From Pseudomonadota bacterium (GTDB lineage: Bacteria > Pseudomonadota > Alphaproteobacteria > Acetobacterales > Acetobacteraceae): a stretch of DNA of 5,960 nt. A model generated the notes under the pieces. The model had not been told where the DNA came from. It searched no databases and was given only the letters and a program-made list of their open reading frames with translations. Both the position numbers and the translations under genes were made by a program. Every line of letters starts with the position of its first letter. Position 1 is the stretch's first letter. The DNA is taken from positions 1 to 5,960 of the forward strand of contig JAJZFF010000596.1 of the NCBI GenBank assembly GCA_021805485.1, written 5' to 3'. Shown here piece after piece: positions 1 to 4,925 of the stretch.

Positions 1-2
1 TC

Positions 3-359
3 ACGAAGATCGGCCTCGTCTATCTCACCGTGCCGACGACCTATTTCGGCGCGGGGCCCGGCGCGCGCCTCGCCGAACACCAGTATTCCACCCCCGCGCG
101 CGTGCTCGCCGCCCTCAAACGGCACGAGATCGCCTATGCCCTGCTCTGGCAGCCGCTGCTCGAACAGGCCCTGGCGCGGGACGGAATGCACCTCCACCAG
201 CGCTCGCTCGCCCAGCCGCACGCGAACTGGTCGATCGTCGCGCTCTACGCGCCGACCGCATCCGGCCGCGCCGCCGCCCGCAGCTTCGATGCAGCACTCG
301 CCCATCTCGCGAAGCATGGAACCCTTGCCCGCCTCGTCGCCCCCTATCATACCCCGTGA
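3..359 (+). CDS. Periplasmic solute-binding protein (SBP family 3-like), C-terminal part
   Basis: The reading frame is open from the left window edge, so only the last 118 residues are visible; the GTG at position 30 is internal, not a start. The fragment reads like the second lobe of a family 3 periplasmic binding protein. It has a short stretch around IAYALLWQPLLEQAL, which matches the 'gkxDvavvWgP' region, and it ends with the helix FDAALAHLAKHGTLARLVAPY, the usual 'ldaaLaxLxadGtlxxilxxYG' tail of this fold. The closing Y-H-T-P resembles the Y-G-x-P end of quinoprotein dehydrogenase-associated binding proteins (MxaJ/XoxJ type). A c-type cytochrome starts 52 bases downstream on the same strand, which fits that role and suggests one transcript. 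The protein should act in the periplasm. An amino-acid or other ABC transporter binding protein is the alternative, because the N-terminal lobe that would decide is missing. Confidence 0.7.
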   Translation, partial: TKIGLVYLTVPTTYFGAGPGARLAEHQYSTPARVLAALKRHEIAYALLWQPLLEQALARDGMHLHQRSLAQPHANWSIVALYAPTASGRAAARSFDAALAHLAKHGTLARLVAPYHTP

Positions 360-411
360 CTCAAGGCGGGCAGGCTCGCCCGCCGGTTCACCCGCTGAAA
401 GGATACCCAAG

Positions 412-852
412 ATGCTCCGACGTCTCTCCCGCACCCTGCGCCGCCCCGATGCGCGGCTGCTCGCCGGCCTCGCGGCGGCGGGTTTCTGCACCGCGGTCGC
501 CGCCGCGGCGCCGCCCCCCGCCCCCTACACCAAGGCCCAGGCCAAGGCCGGGCACGAGGCGTTCGAAGCCCATTGCTCGATGTGCCACGGCAAGAACCTG
601 CAGGGCATCAGCGGCCCCGCCCTGGTCGGCCAGGGCTTCGCCAGCGCCTCGAACAACTACACCGTCGCCGCGATCTTCGACGAACTGTCCCAGCAGATGC
701 CGGCCGGCGCCCCCGGCAGCCTGCCGCACAAGGACTATGCCGACATCATGGCCTTCATCCTCAGCAAGAACGGCTACCCCGCCGGCAAGACGGCGCTGAC
801 CTATTCCGCCGCCCAGTCCTCGACCGCGAAACTGGTTTCCCAGGTGAAATGA
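412..852 (+). CDS. Exported class I c-type cytochrome, 146 aa
   Basis: The ATG at 412 is preceded by GAAAGGA (397-403) at good spacing. Residues 1-33 form a Sec signal peptide: arginine-rich start, hydrophobic alanine/leucine core, likely cleavage after the AVAAAA stretch. The mature part has one haem-binding motif, CSMCH (C55-H59), with H59 as one axial ligand. M96, in QQMPAGAPG, is the probable second ligand. The sequence from M96 to about residue 124 (MPAGAPGSL, then DYADIMAFILSKNGYPAG) is the typical end of mono-haem cytochromes and cytochrome domains that take electrons from PQQ-dependent alcohol dehydrogenases. It should carry electrons in the periplasm towards a terminal oxidase or cytochrome bc1. 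The preceding binding protein gene supports a quinoprotein dehydrogenase accessory role (XoxG/MxaG-like), but that is inference. A Cys lies at residue 26 (GFC) inside the signal region without a proper lipobox, so I do not call a lipoprotein. Confidence 0.85.
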   Translation: MLRRLSRTLRRPDARLLAGLAAAGFCTAVAAAAPPPAPYTKAQAKAGHEAFEAHCSMCHGKNLQGISGPALVGQGFASASNNYTVAAIFDELSQQMPAGAPGSLPHKDYADIMAFILSKNGYPAGKTALTYSAAQSSTAKLVSQVK

Positions 853-864
853 CTTGGGCGGCAA

Positions 865-894
865 GCCGTCGGCCGGCCCCCGCCGGCCGGCGGC
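865..894 (+). terminator. GC-rich hairpin after the cytochrome gene, without U-tract
   Basis: A 13-base arm at 865-877 pairs with 882-894 over a CCCC loop. Every position pairs, with one T-G wobble. It begins 12 bases after the cytochrome stop codon. No run of T follows, so it may be a factor-assisted terminator or a 3' stabilising hairpin rather than a classical rho-independent terminator. Confidence 0.5.
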
Positions 895-916
895 GCGGCA
901 TCCCGTCGTTGCACGG

Positions 917-962
917 AAATAACGACAAATCCCATCGAACGTTACAGATTGTCGCGTTATTT
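917..962. promoter_or_regulatory. Imperfect AT-rich dyad between cytochrome and luxR-type gene
   Basis: AAATAAC-GACAA (917-928) is the reverse complement of TTGTC-GC-GTTATTT (949-962) apart from a two-base GC insertion. The arms total 12 pairs around a 20-base centre. It lies where GC content drops sharply, about 160 bases before the regulator start. A protein-binding operator is one reading, an RNA hairpin another. I see no known consensus in it. Confidence 0.3.
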
Positions 963-1006
963 TGATTTTCTGAGACTTACCTGCAACGGTCTCCCGGCCG
1001 GTCACC

Positions 1007-1036
1007 TTGTATTACAATTCTTAATCCCGGCAATAT
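1007..1036 (+). promoter_or_regulatory. Weak sigma-70-like promoter candidate for the LuxR-type regulator
   Basis: TTGTAT (1007-1012) and CAATAT (1031-1036) are separated by 18 bases inside the AT-rich gap. The -35 matches 4 of 6 and the -10 matches 3 of 6 consensus bases. It would give a 5' leader of roughly 80 bases. Other AT-rich hexamers nearby are about as good, so this is only a pointer. Confidence 0.2.
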
Positions 1037-1123
1037 CATTTCCGATTTATTTATTGGCTGAATAGATGGCGGGAACGAACCGCCGACATTCGTCATTTTG
1101 CAATATTTCCAGGAAGTCTCGAA

Positions 1124-1924
1124 ATGCAGCAGAATAATACGGAAAATGGGTCGGTCGCGACGCCGTTCGTGCCCTTTCTGGCGCGATCGCTGGAGCGGCC
1201 GCGACTCCCCTTTTCATCGCCCGCCCGCGCGGCCGCGGTCGAGGCGACGGTGCCGGGGCGCACCAGGATCGGCCTCGTCGATTCCTCGCGGCTGACGCGC
1301 GAATGCCTGGCCAGCGCCCTCGTCGCCCAGGGCGCCGATTTCACGGTCCGCAGCTTCGTCAGCGCCGAGGACTGCATCGATGCGGCAGGCGAGGGGTTCG
1401 ATCTCCTGCTTTGCCACGCGCATGAGGATGGGCCGGCGGCGAAGGCGGTGCTGGCCGACATCGCCGCCCTGCGCGAGGCCTTTCCCGGCCTGCCGATCGT
1501 CGTCCTGCACGATGCGGCCGAGACGCCCGATACCGGCTTCGTCCGCCTCCTGTTCCAGGAAGGCGCGCAGGGCTTCGTCCCGACCCGCATGGTCGGCATC
1601 CCGCTCGCCGTCGCCGCCATCCGCTTCGTCCAGGCGGGCGGCCGGTTCGCCCCGGTCGATCTCCTGCTCGACGACCGTCCGCCGCCCCCCGCCGGCTTCG
1701 CGCCGGGCGACGATTTCCTGACGCCGCGCCAGAAACTCGTCTTCGCCCATCTGCGCCAGGGCAAGGCGAACAAGATCATCGCCTACGAACTCGGCGTCAG
1801 CGAAAGCACGGTGAAGGTCCACATCAAGAACATCATGCGCAAGATCGGCGCGACCAACCGCACCCAGGCGGTCTACAAGGCGCAATCGGCGCTTCTGCAC
1901 GCCCTGCCGCAGGATGCGGGCTGA
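1124..1924 (+). CDS. LuxR/NarL-family transcriptional regulator with degenerate receiver domain, 266 aa
   Basis: The ATG at 1124 has AGGAAG (1111-1116) seven bases upstream. Residues 1-45 are an unstructured-looking leader. Residues about 48-170 follow a response-regulator receiver fold (RIGLVDSSRLTRECLASAL, then FDLLLCHAHEDG, IVVLHD, GAQGFVPT). The key residues are missing: the acidic pair is D53-S54, the phospho-acceptor position after DLLLC is H98, the Thr/Ser switch is H129, and the conserved Lys is T154. Residues about 198-254 are a complete LuxR-type helix-turn-helix (FLTPRQKLVF, NKIIAYELGVSESTVKVHIK, IGATNRTQAV). It should bind DNA as a dimer in the cytoplasm and probably responds to something other than phosphorylation. 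It has its own AT-rich leader and no partner kinase in the window. It converges with an unrecognised membrane protein gene, so its targets cannot be read from context; the PEP-CTERM gene 1.3 kb away is one possibility. Confidence 0.88.
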   Translation: MQQNNTENGSVATPFVPFLARSLERPRLPFSSPARAAAVEATVPGRTRIGLVDSSRLTRECLASALVAQGADFTVRSFVSAEDCIDAAGEGFDLLLCHAHEDGPAAKAVLADIAALREAFPGLPIVVLHDAAETPDTGFVRLLFQEGAQGFVPTRMVGIPLAVAAIRFVQAGGRFAPVDLLLDDRPPPPAGFAPGDDFLTPRQKLVFAHLRQGKANKIIAYELGVSESTVKVHIKNIMRKIGATNRTQAVYKAQSALLHALPQDAG

Positions 1925-1943
1925 ACCGTCCGTTCCGGTTCAG
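1921..1943. terminator. Bidirectional hairpin shared by two convergent genes
   Basis: CTGAACCG (1921-1928) is the exact reverse complement of CGGTTCAG (1936-1943), around a seven-base loop. Two more outer pairs are possible (one G-T wobble, one G-C). The regulator stop (TGA, 1922-1924) sits in the left arm and the stop of the opposite gene (complement of TCA, 1940-1942) in the right arm, so each transcript ends in the same stem. There is no T-run on either side, so efficiency is uncertain. Confidence 0.5.
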
Positions 1944-2674
1944 TCGGGCAGGTCGAGATCACCCTCGATGATCCTGGTCCCACCGCAGACGAAGCCGCCG
2001 CTCGCGGTGACCGAGGGCGTGCCGGGCGCATAGCTCGCCTGGCCCGCGCCATAGGGCGTCCGGTTGGCGAGCGTCGCCGGCGCCGGCGCGAATCCCGCCT
2101 CGCACTGGCGCGATAGCGCGGTGATCGACAGGCCGCTCGCCGTCACGAAGGCGGGGCTGAACGCATACCCGTCGCGGAATTCGGCGCCGCTCGCGCCGAT
2201 CGCGTCGGAACTGTCCGTGTTCGCCATCATCACCGCGTAGATCGACGCCACCCCCATGCTGGTTTCAAGGATCATCCGCCCGTCGGTGTCCGGGGCGACG
2301 CTCAGCGGCCCGGATGGGCCCGTGATCCCGCCGGTCCCGCAGGCATAGAACGGCGCGGTCCACCGCCCCACCGCGCCCGGCCCCGCGCCCGGCACCCGGC
2401 AGAACGCCTTGCCGATCCCGCTCGACTGCACCGTCACCACAACCGGGGGAATGCTGAGGTCGATCGTGTTGCCGGTCATGCCGGTCAGCTCGGCCAGCGC
2501 CCAGAGCGTCGCGAGCACGATGGCGGACGCCGCGGGAAGGCCCAGCGCATCGGGCGAATTGCGCAGCTTGCGGCTGACCTGCATCGCGACCATCTGTCCC
2601 AGCGCCCGCCATGAGAGCATGGTCGGGTCGCCGATGCTCACGCGGTCGCCGGAGTGTATGATTTCCGAGCCCAT
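1940..2674 (-). CDS. Unrecognised single-pass membrane or exported protein with four cysteines, 244 aa
   Basis: I do not recognise this family. Third-position GC bias over the whole frame supports a real gene. Residues 1-42 are polar with basic R35, K36 and R38. Residues about 43-64 (LGLPAASAIVLATLWALAEL) are one hydrophobic segment, so an N-in, C-out anchor or a long, uncleaved signal is likely. The remaining 180 residues are rich in Gly, Ala, Ser, Thr and Pro, as in secreted or surface proteins, and hold C92, C112, C191 and C230, which could form two disulfides outside the cytoplasm. The layout (short cytoplasmic part, one membrane helix, disulfide-bearing exterior) is loosely pilin-like, but the prepilin peptidase site and the Glu at position 5 of the helix are not seen. 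The start at 2674 has no Shine-Dalgarno but has a promoter-like pair right before it. A later start at M19 (2620) is possible. The gene diverges from the PEP-CTERM gene and converges on the LuxR-type regulator. Confidence 0.65.
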   Translation of the reverse strand: MGSEIIHSGDRVSIGDPTMLSWRALGQMVAMQVSRKLRNSPDALGLPAASAIVLATLWALAELTGMTGNTIDLSIPPVVVTVQSSGIGKAFCRVPGAGPGAVGRWTAPFYACGTGGITGPSGPLSVAPDTDGRMILETSMGVASIYAVMMANTDSSDAIGASGAEFRDGYAFSPAFVTASGLSITALSRQCEAGFAPAPATLANRTPYGAGQASYAPGTPSVTASGGFVCGGTRIIEGDLDLPD

Positions 2675-2681
2675 TGCCGAA

Positions 2682-2710
2682 ATTTAACACCGGATTTACC
2701 CCGGGAACAA
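2682..2710 (-). promoter_or_regulatory. Sigma-70-like promoter abutting the ATG of the four-cysteine protein (possible leaderless mRNA)
   Basis: On the minus strand TTGTTC (2710-2705) and TTAAAT (2687-2682) are 17 bases apart, matching 4 of 6 consensus bases each. Only seven bases separate the -10 hexamer from the ATG at 2674, so transcription would begin at or next to the A of the start codon. The absence of a ribosome-binding site before this ATG agrees with that. If translation starts at M19 instead, the leader would be about 54 bases. Confidence 0.4.
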
Positions 2711-2911
2711 CCAAAAACTTCGTTCCGTCTCCGGCGGCACCCGCATTGCGTGCAATTTGTTACAGCGTCATGCGATCTTCGTCGGCTAACTACCTGACAG
2801 AAACGGCTTCCGCCGCCCCCCGGCGCAGATCGCACTCGGCATGTCCAGCGCCTTGCCCAACCGCCTCATCATGCAGCCGCGCCGCCGCCAGAGGCATCGC
2901 CGAACTGGAAC

Positions 2912-2939
2912 CGGCCGGCGTCGTACCCTTCGCCGGCCG
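2912..2939. promoter_or_regulatory. Perfect 9-bp inverted repeat upstream of the sigma-54 promoter
   Basis: CGGCCGGCG (2912-2920) and CGCCGGCCG (2931-2939) are exact reverse complements around ten bases. The centre lies about 220 bases before the predicted start of the PEP-CTERM transcript. That is a normal distance for an enhancer site bound by a sigma-54 activator, and the half-site spacing of about two helical turns suits a dimer. A GC-rich hairpin or chance in high-GC DNA are alternatives. Confidence 0.3.
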
Positions 2940-3118
2940 TTACAACGCGCGCCTTCAGGCAAACGCGACTGTTCCGGATGAACCAGCCGGGAAATCGGAA
3001 ACCTCCGCTCGCGAAACTCACGGCCACGTGAAATGCGCCTGTCGGAAAATTTTACACGTCGCCCTGTTCATGGCGAGGTGGAAACGATAAACAATTGAAA
3101 AATATAAAAATTTATTTA

Positions 3119-3134
3119 TGGCATCATTTTTGCT
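3119..3134 (+). promoter_or_regulatory. Sigma-54 (RpoN) -24/-12 promoter of the PEP-CTERM gene
   Basis: The 16 bases read TGGCATCATTTTTGCT. They match the sigma-54 consensus TGGCACG-N4-TTGCW, with GG (3120-3121) and GC (3132-3133) exactly ten bases apart as required. The expected start of transcription is near 3145, leaving a leader of about 40 bases that contains the ribosome-binding site of the gene at 3186. An A/T-rich stretch (about 3085-3118) lies directly upstream. No competing sigma-70 pair of similar quality was seen nearby. Confidence 0.72.
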
Positions 3135-3171
3135 TATCGGGTTGCCAGAGAGTTAGGCATGCAATTCCGAG

Positions 3172-3177
3172 AGAGGG
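3172..3177 (+). promoter_or_regulatory. Ribosome-binding site that decides the PEP-CTERM start
   Basis: AGAGGG lies eight bases before the ATG at 3186. An in-frame ATG at 3159 would put this motif inside the coding region and add a charged MQFREREIV leader in front of a normal signal peptide, so the start at 3186 is preferred. Confidence 0.65.
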
Positions 3178-3185
3178 AAATCGTC

Positions 3186-3926
3186 ATGAATTTGAAGTCC
3201 CGGTTTTTCCCAGCGGTGCGAACCGCCGCCATCGCCCTGGCCGGCCTGATCGGCACCGCCACCGCCGCCCAGGCGGGCGCGATCGCCAACCCGATCAGCC
3301 AGCTCAGCGCGACCTATTATTCGGTGCCGAACGGTGTTGCGGATTTTGGCAATGATCCCGTCCAGGCCATACCGAACGACGTCAAGTCCACGCTTGGGCC
3401 GGATGGGCTGCCGGTCAACAACGCGAACTACCAGAACGTGAATGGCGCCGGCGAGCTGCAATGGTGGCAGAGCCAGTACAAGACCGGCACCGGCATCGTC
3501 ACGCTGCCGATCAACAACCCCTCCAATTACTTCCCGCCGAACGGCACCGGCCTCAGTGATTCGACGCACTTCCTGACCGCGATCTTCCGTGGGACGTTCA
3601 CGATCGCCAGCGCCGAGAAGCTCAGCTTCAAAATGGCCGCCGATGACGATGCCTACCTGTTCATCGATAACAAGCTCGTCGCCGATATCGGCGGCATCCA
3701 GGCGCTGTCTCCGCTGGACTACTCATCGGCCATGCTGGGGGCTGGGACGCATACGCTCACCCTCTTCTATGCTGACCGGCATACTGTCCAGGCAGGCCTG
3801 ACGCTCGCGTTGAATACCCAGGGCGTCACGATCACCGCCGTGCCGGAACCCGGCTCGCTCGCCCTGCTCGGCACCGGCCTGCTCGGCATCGGCCTGGTGG
3901 CGCGCCGCCGTCGCCGCCGCGGCTGA
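3186..3926 (+). CDS. PEP-CTERM sorting-domain protein with PA14/fibro-slime-like domain, 246 aa
   Basis: Residues 1-30 are a Sec signal peptide (MNLKSRFFPAVRTAAIALAG, then a core ending AAQA; cleavage before G31). Residues about 128-209 resemble a PA14/fibro-slime domain: an FRGTF strand, an acidic DDDAYLFIDNKLVADIGG loop (D153-G170), GAGTHTLTLFY and an ADRHT segment (about 185-200). Such domains are beta-sandwiches often tied to carbohydrate or cell-surface binding. The tail is a complete PEP-CTERM signal: VPEPGS (219-224), a hydrophobic Leu/Gly segment (225-239) and six arginines (240-245). In this family an exosortase in the inner membrane recognises the tail and the protein is delivered to the outside, usually with extracellular polysaccharide. 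No exosortase or glycosyltransferase is in the window, so this is a solitary substrate gene. A sigma-54 promoter precedes it and a strong terminator follows, making it monocistronic. Third-position GC bias is weaker than in neighbouring genes. The exact ligand of the PA14-like domain is unknown. Confidence 0.92.
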   Translation: MNLKSRFFPAVRTAAIALAGLIGTATAAQAGAIANPISQLSATYYSVPNGVADFGNDPVQAIPNDVKSTLGPDGLPVNNANYQNVNGAGELQWWQSQYKTGTGIVTLPINNPSNYFPPNGTGLSDSTHFLTAIFRGTFTIASAEKLSFKMAADDDAYLFIDNKLVADIGGIQALSPLDYSSAMLGAGTHTLTLFYADRHTVQAGLTLALNTQGVTITAVPEPGSLALLGTGLLGIGLVARRRRRRG

Positions 3927-3955
3927 ACCGCCGCTCGACGCGGGCCCCGATCAAG

Positions 3956-3988
3956 CCTCGCGTCGCCTCGGGGCGGCGCGAGGTTTTT
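3956..3988 (+). terminator. Rho-independent terminator of the PEP-CTERM gene
   Basis: A 12-base arm at 3956-3967 pairs completely (one T-G wobble) with 3972-3983 over the tetraloop TCGG. TTTTT (3984-3988) follows directly. It begins 29 bases after the stop codon. On the opposite strand the sequence after the stem is not U-rich, so it acts mainly on the plus strand. Confidence 0.88.
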
Positions 3989-4062
3989 GTCTGACGCGCG
4001 CCACCTCCGGCTCGACGCGACTTCCTCCGTATTGGCGCCCTGTCCGATCCCCCCGGATCAGA

Positions 4063-4806
4063 TCAGAGCAGCTGCCCGCCATCGACGACGATGTTCTGTC
4101 CCGTCACCCAGCGCGCCGCCGGCGAGCCGAGGAACATCGCGACCTCGGCGATTTCCTCCGCCGTGCCGAACCGCCCGAACGGAATCGAGGCCAGGGTCGC
4201 CTCGTAGAGTTTCGGGTTGGTCGTCTTGCGCTGCTCCCACAGCCCGCCGGGAAACGCGATCGAGCCGGGCGAGATCGCGTTCACCCGGATCCGCTTCGGC
4301 GCCAGCGTCGCCGCCTGCGACATCGTGTAGTTGATCACCGCCGCCTTCACCGCCGCATAGGGCTGGCTGCGGGTCGAGGCGCGCAGACCGGCGATCGAGG
4401 CGAGATTGACGATCGACGCCCCCTCGGCGGCTTCGAGGAAGGGCAGGGCGGCATGGCTCGCCCGCACCACCGCCATCACGTCCACCCCGATCGAGGCCGC
4501 CCATCCCGCCTCGTCATCGGTCATCCCGAAGCCCGAGGCATTGTTCACGAGGATATCGATGCCGCCCAGCGCCTCGGCCGCCTCCGGCACGAAGCGGGCG
4601 ATCTGCGCCGCATCGGCGAGGTCGCAGGGGGCGGCGAACACGCGCCCGCCATGCCCGGCGATTTCCCGCCGCGCCACTTCCAGCGCCTCGGCGCCGCGCG
4701 CGCAGATCGCGACCGCGGCCCCCTCGGCGGCAAACCCCATCGCGATGGCCAGGCCGATTCCCCGGCTCCCGCCCATCACCACGACCTTCCTGCCCGCAAA
4801 CCGCAT
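4063..4806 (-). CDS. Classical short-chain dehydrogenase/reductase (SDR), 247 aa
   Basis: This is a full-length Rossmann-fold oxidoreductase of the classical SDR family, using NAD(P)H to interconvert an alcohol and a carbonyl in the cytoplasm. Numbering from the ATG at 4818, the cofactor motif is GGSRGIG (16-22). The R41 after the second strand favours NADP(H), CDL (65-67) contacts the adenine and NNAS (92-95) is the structural motif. The catalytic residues are S141, Y154 and K158 in the S-x12-YxxxK arrangement. SPGSI (183-187) and the VTGQNIVVDGG end are typical of FabG-like members. Two starts are possible. The ATG at 4806 is preferred because GGAG (4816-4813) sits six bases before it and no ribosome-binding site precedes the ATG at 4818. 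It follows the Old Yellow Enzyme gene on the same strand after a 119-base gap containing hairpins, so co-transcription is possible but not certain. The substrate cannot be read from the sequence; a true fatty-acid FabG is less likely given the lack of fatty-acid genes nearby. Confidence 0.93.
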   Translation of the reverse strand: MRFAGRKVVVMGGSRGIGLAIAMGFAAEGAAVAICARGAEALEVARREIAGHGGRVFAAPCDLADAAQIARFVPEAAEALGGIDILVNNASGFGMTDDEAGWAASIGVDVMAVVRASHAALPFLEAAEGASIVNLASIAGLRASTRSQPYAAVKAAVINYTMSQAATLAPKRIRVNAISPGSIAFPGGLWEQRKTTNPKLYEATLASIPFGRFGTAEEIAEVAMFLGSPAARWVTGQNIVVDGGQLL

Positions 4807-4812
4807 CGCCCG

Positions 4813-4816
4813 CTCC
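4813..4816 (-). promoter_or_regulatory. Ribosome-binding site that decides the SDR start
   Basis: GGAG on the minus strand, six bases before the ATG at 4806. It overlaps the upstream in-frame ATG at 4818 (read as ATGGAG), which has no comparable motif of its own. Confidence 0.5.
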
Positions 4817-4830
4817 ATGATATTGATAAA

Positions 4831-4881
4831 CAGAGCATCTTTATTCGATCAGATGGCTCCATCCGATCGGATGATGCTCTG
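4831..4881. promoter_or_regulatory. Nested inverted repeats between the OYE and SDR genes
   Basis: The outer arms CAGAGCATC (4831-4839) and GATGCTCTG (4873-4881) are exact reverse complements. Inside them CGATCAGATGG (4846-4856) and CCATCCGATCG (4859-4869) pair with one mismatch. The palindrome CATCCGATCGGATG (4860-4873) overlaps both. The nonamer GATCRGATG thus occurs three times: 4847-4855 (+), 4860-4868 (-) and 4865-4873 (+). This pattern suits a repressor operator in front of the SDR gene. On the minus strand the structure is followed by TTTATC, so it could also fold as a terminator or processing hairpin of the OYE message. Confidence 0.5.
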
Positions 4882-4893
4882 CATGTTGTGGCA

Positions 4894-4919
4894 GGGCCGG
4901 AGCAAAATCGCCCCGGCCC
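4894..4919 (-). terminator. Hairpin just after the OYE gene
   Basis: Ten-base arms (4894-4903 and 4910-4919) pair fully as minus-strand RNA, with one G-U wobble, over a six-base loop (GATTTT). The stem starts seven bases after the OYE stop codon. No U-tract follows, so it is at best a partial terminator or a message-stabilising hairpin. Confidence 0.4.
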
Positions 4920-4925
4920 GCCGGT

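Larger units (their letters stand above)
2675..3185. other. 511-base intergenic region without a credible gene
   Basis: This gap separates the divergent four-cysteine and PEP-CTERM genes. Its left end carries the promoter-like motif of the minus-strand gene. The middle (about 2740-3050) is GC-rich with a perfect dyad at 2912-2939 and a short one, TCACG-GCCA-CGTGA, at 3018-3031. The right end (about 3085-3135) turns very AT-rich and holds a sigma-54 promoter. The open plus-strand frame at 2674-3090 lacks a ribosome-binding site, a recognisable domain and the coding bias of its neighbours, so I treat it as non-coding. Confidence 0.6.

Noticed and set aside
487..489. Cysteine in the cytochrome signal region as a lipoprotein anchor
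   Set aside because: The preceding residues (A-G-F) do not form a lipobox, and a normal cleavage region follows the cysteine.
388..1005. Long minus-strand open frame opposite the cytochrome gene
   Set aside because: Low-complexity Gly/Arg product, and the plus-strand frame has a signal peptide and a CxxCH motif.
1093..1900. Two long minus-strand open frames opposite the LuxR-type gene
   Set aside because: They are arginine/alanine-rich shadows of a gene with clear receiver and helix-turn-helix motifs on the plus strand.
2841..2876. Short stretch encoding LPNRLIMQP, like the start region of an Old Yellow Enzyme
   Set aside because: Similarity covers only about nine residues and the following codons give arginine-rich sequence with no OYE motifs. 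Chance in GC-rich DNA is the simplest explanation.
2674..3090. Open plus-strand frame of 138 codons between the divergent genes
   Set aside because: No ribosome-binding site, no domain, composition unlike nearby genes, and its start overlaps the start codon and promoter-like motif of the minus-strand gene.
3159..3185. Earlier in-frame ATG for the PEP-CTERM protein
   Set aside because: It would place a charged leader before a complete signal peptide and bury the ribosome-binding site that serves the ATG at 3186.
4046..4059. GATCC-CCCC-GGATC stem downstream of the SDR gene
   Set aside because: Only five pairs and no U-tract on the minus strand, too weak to call a terminator.
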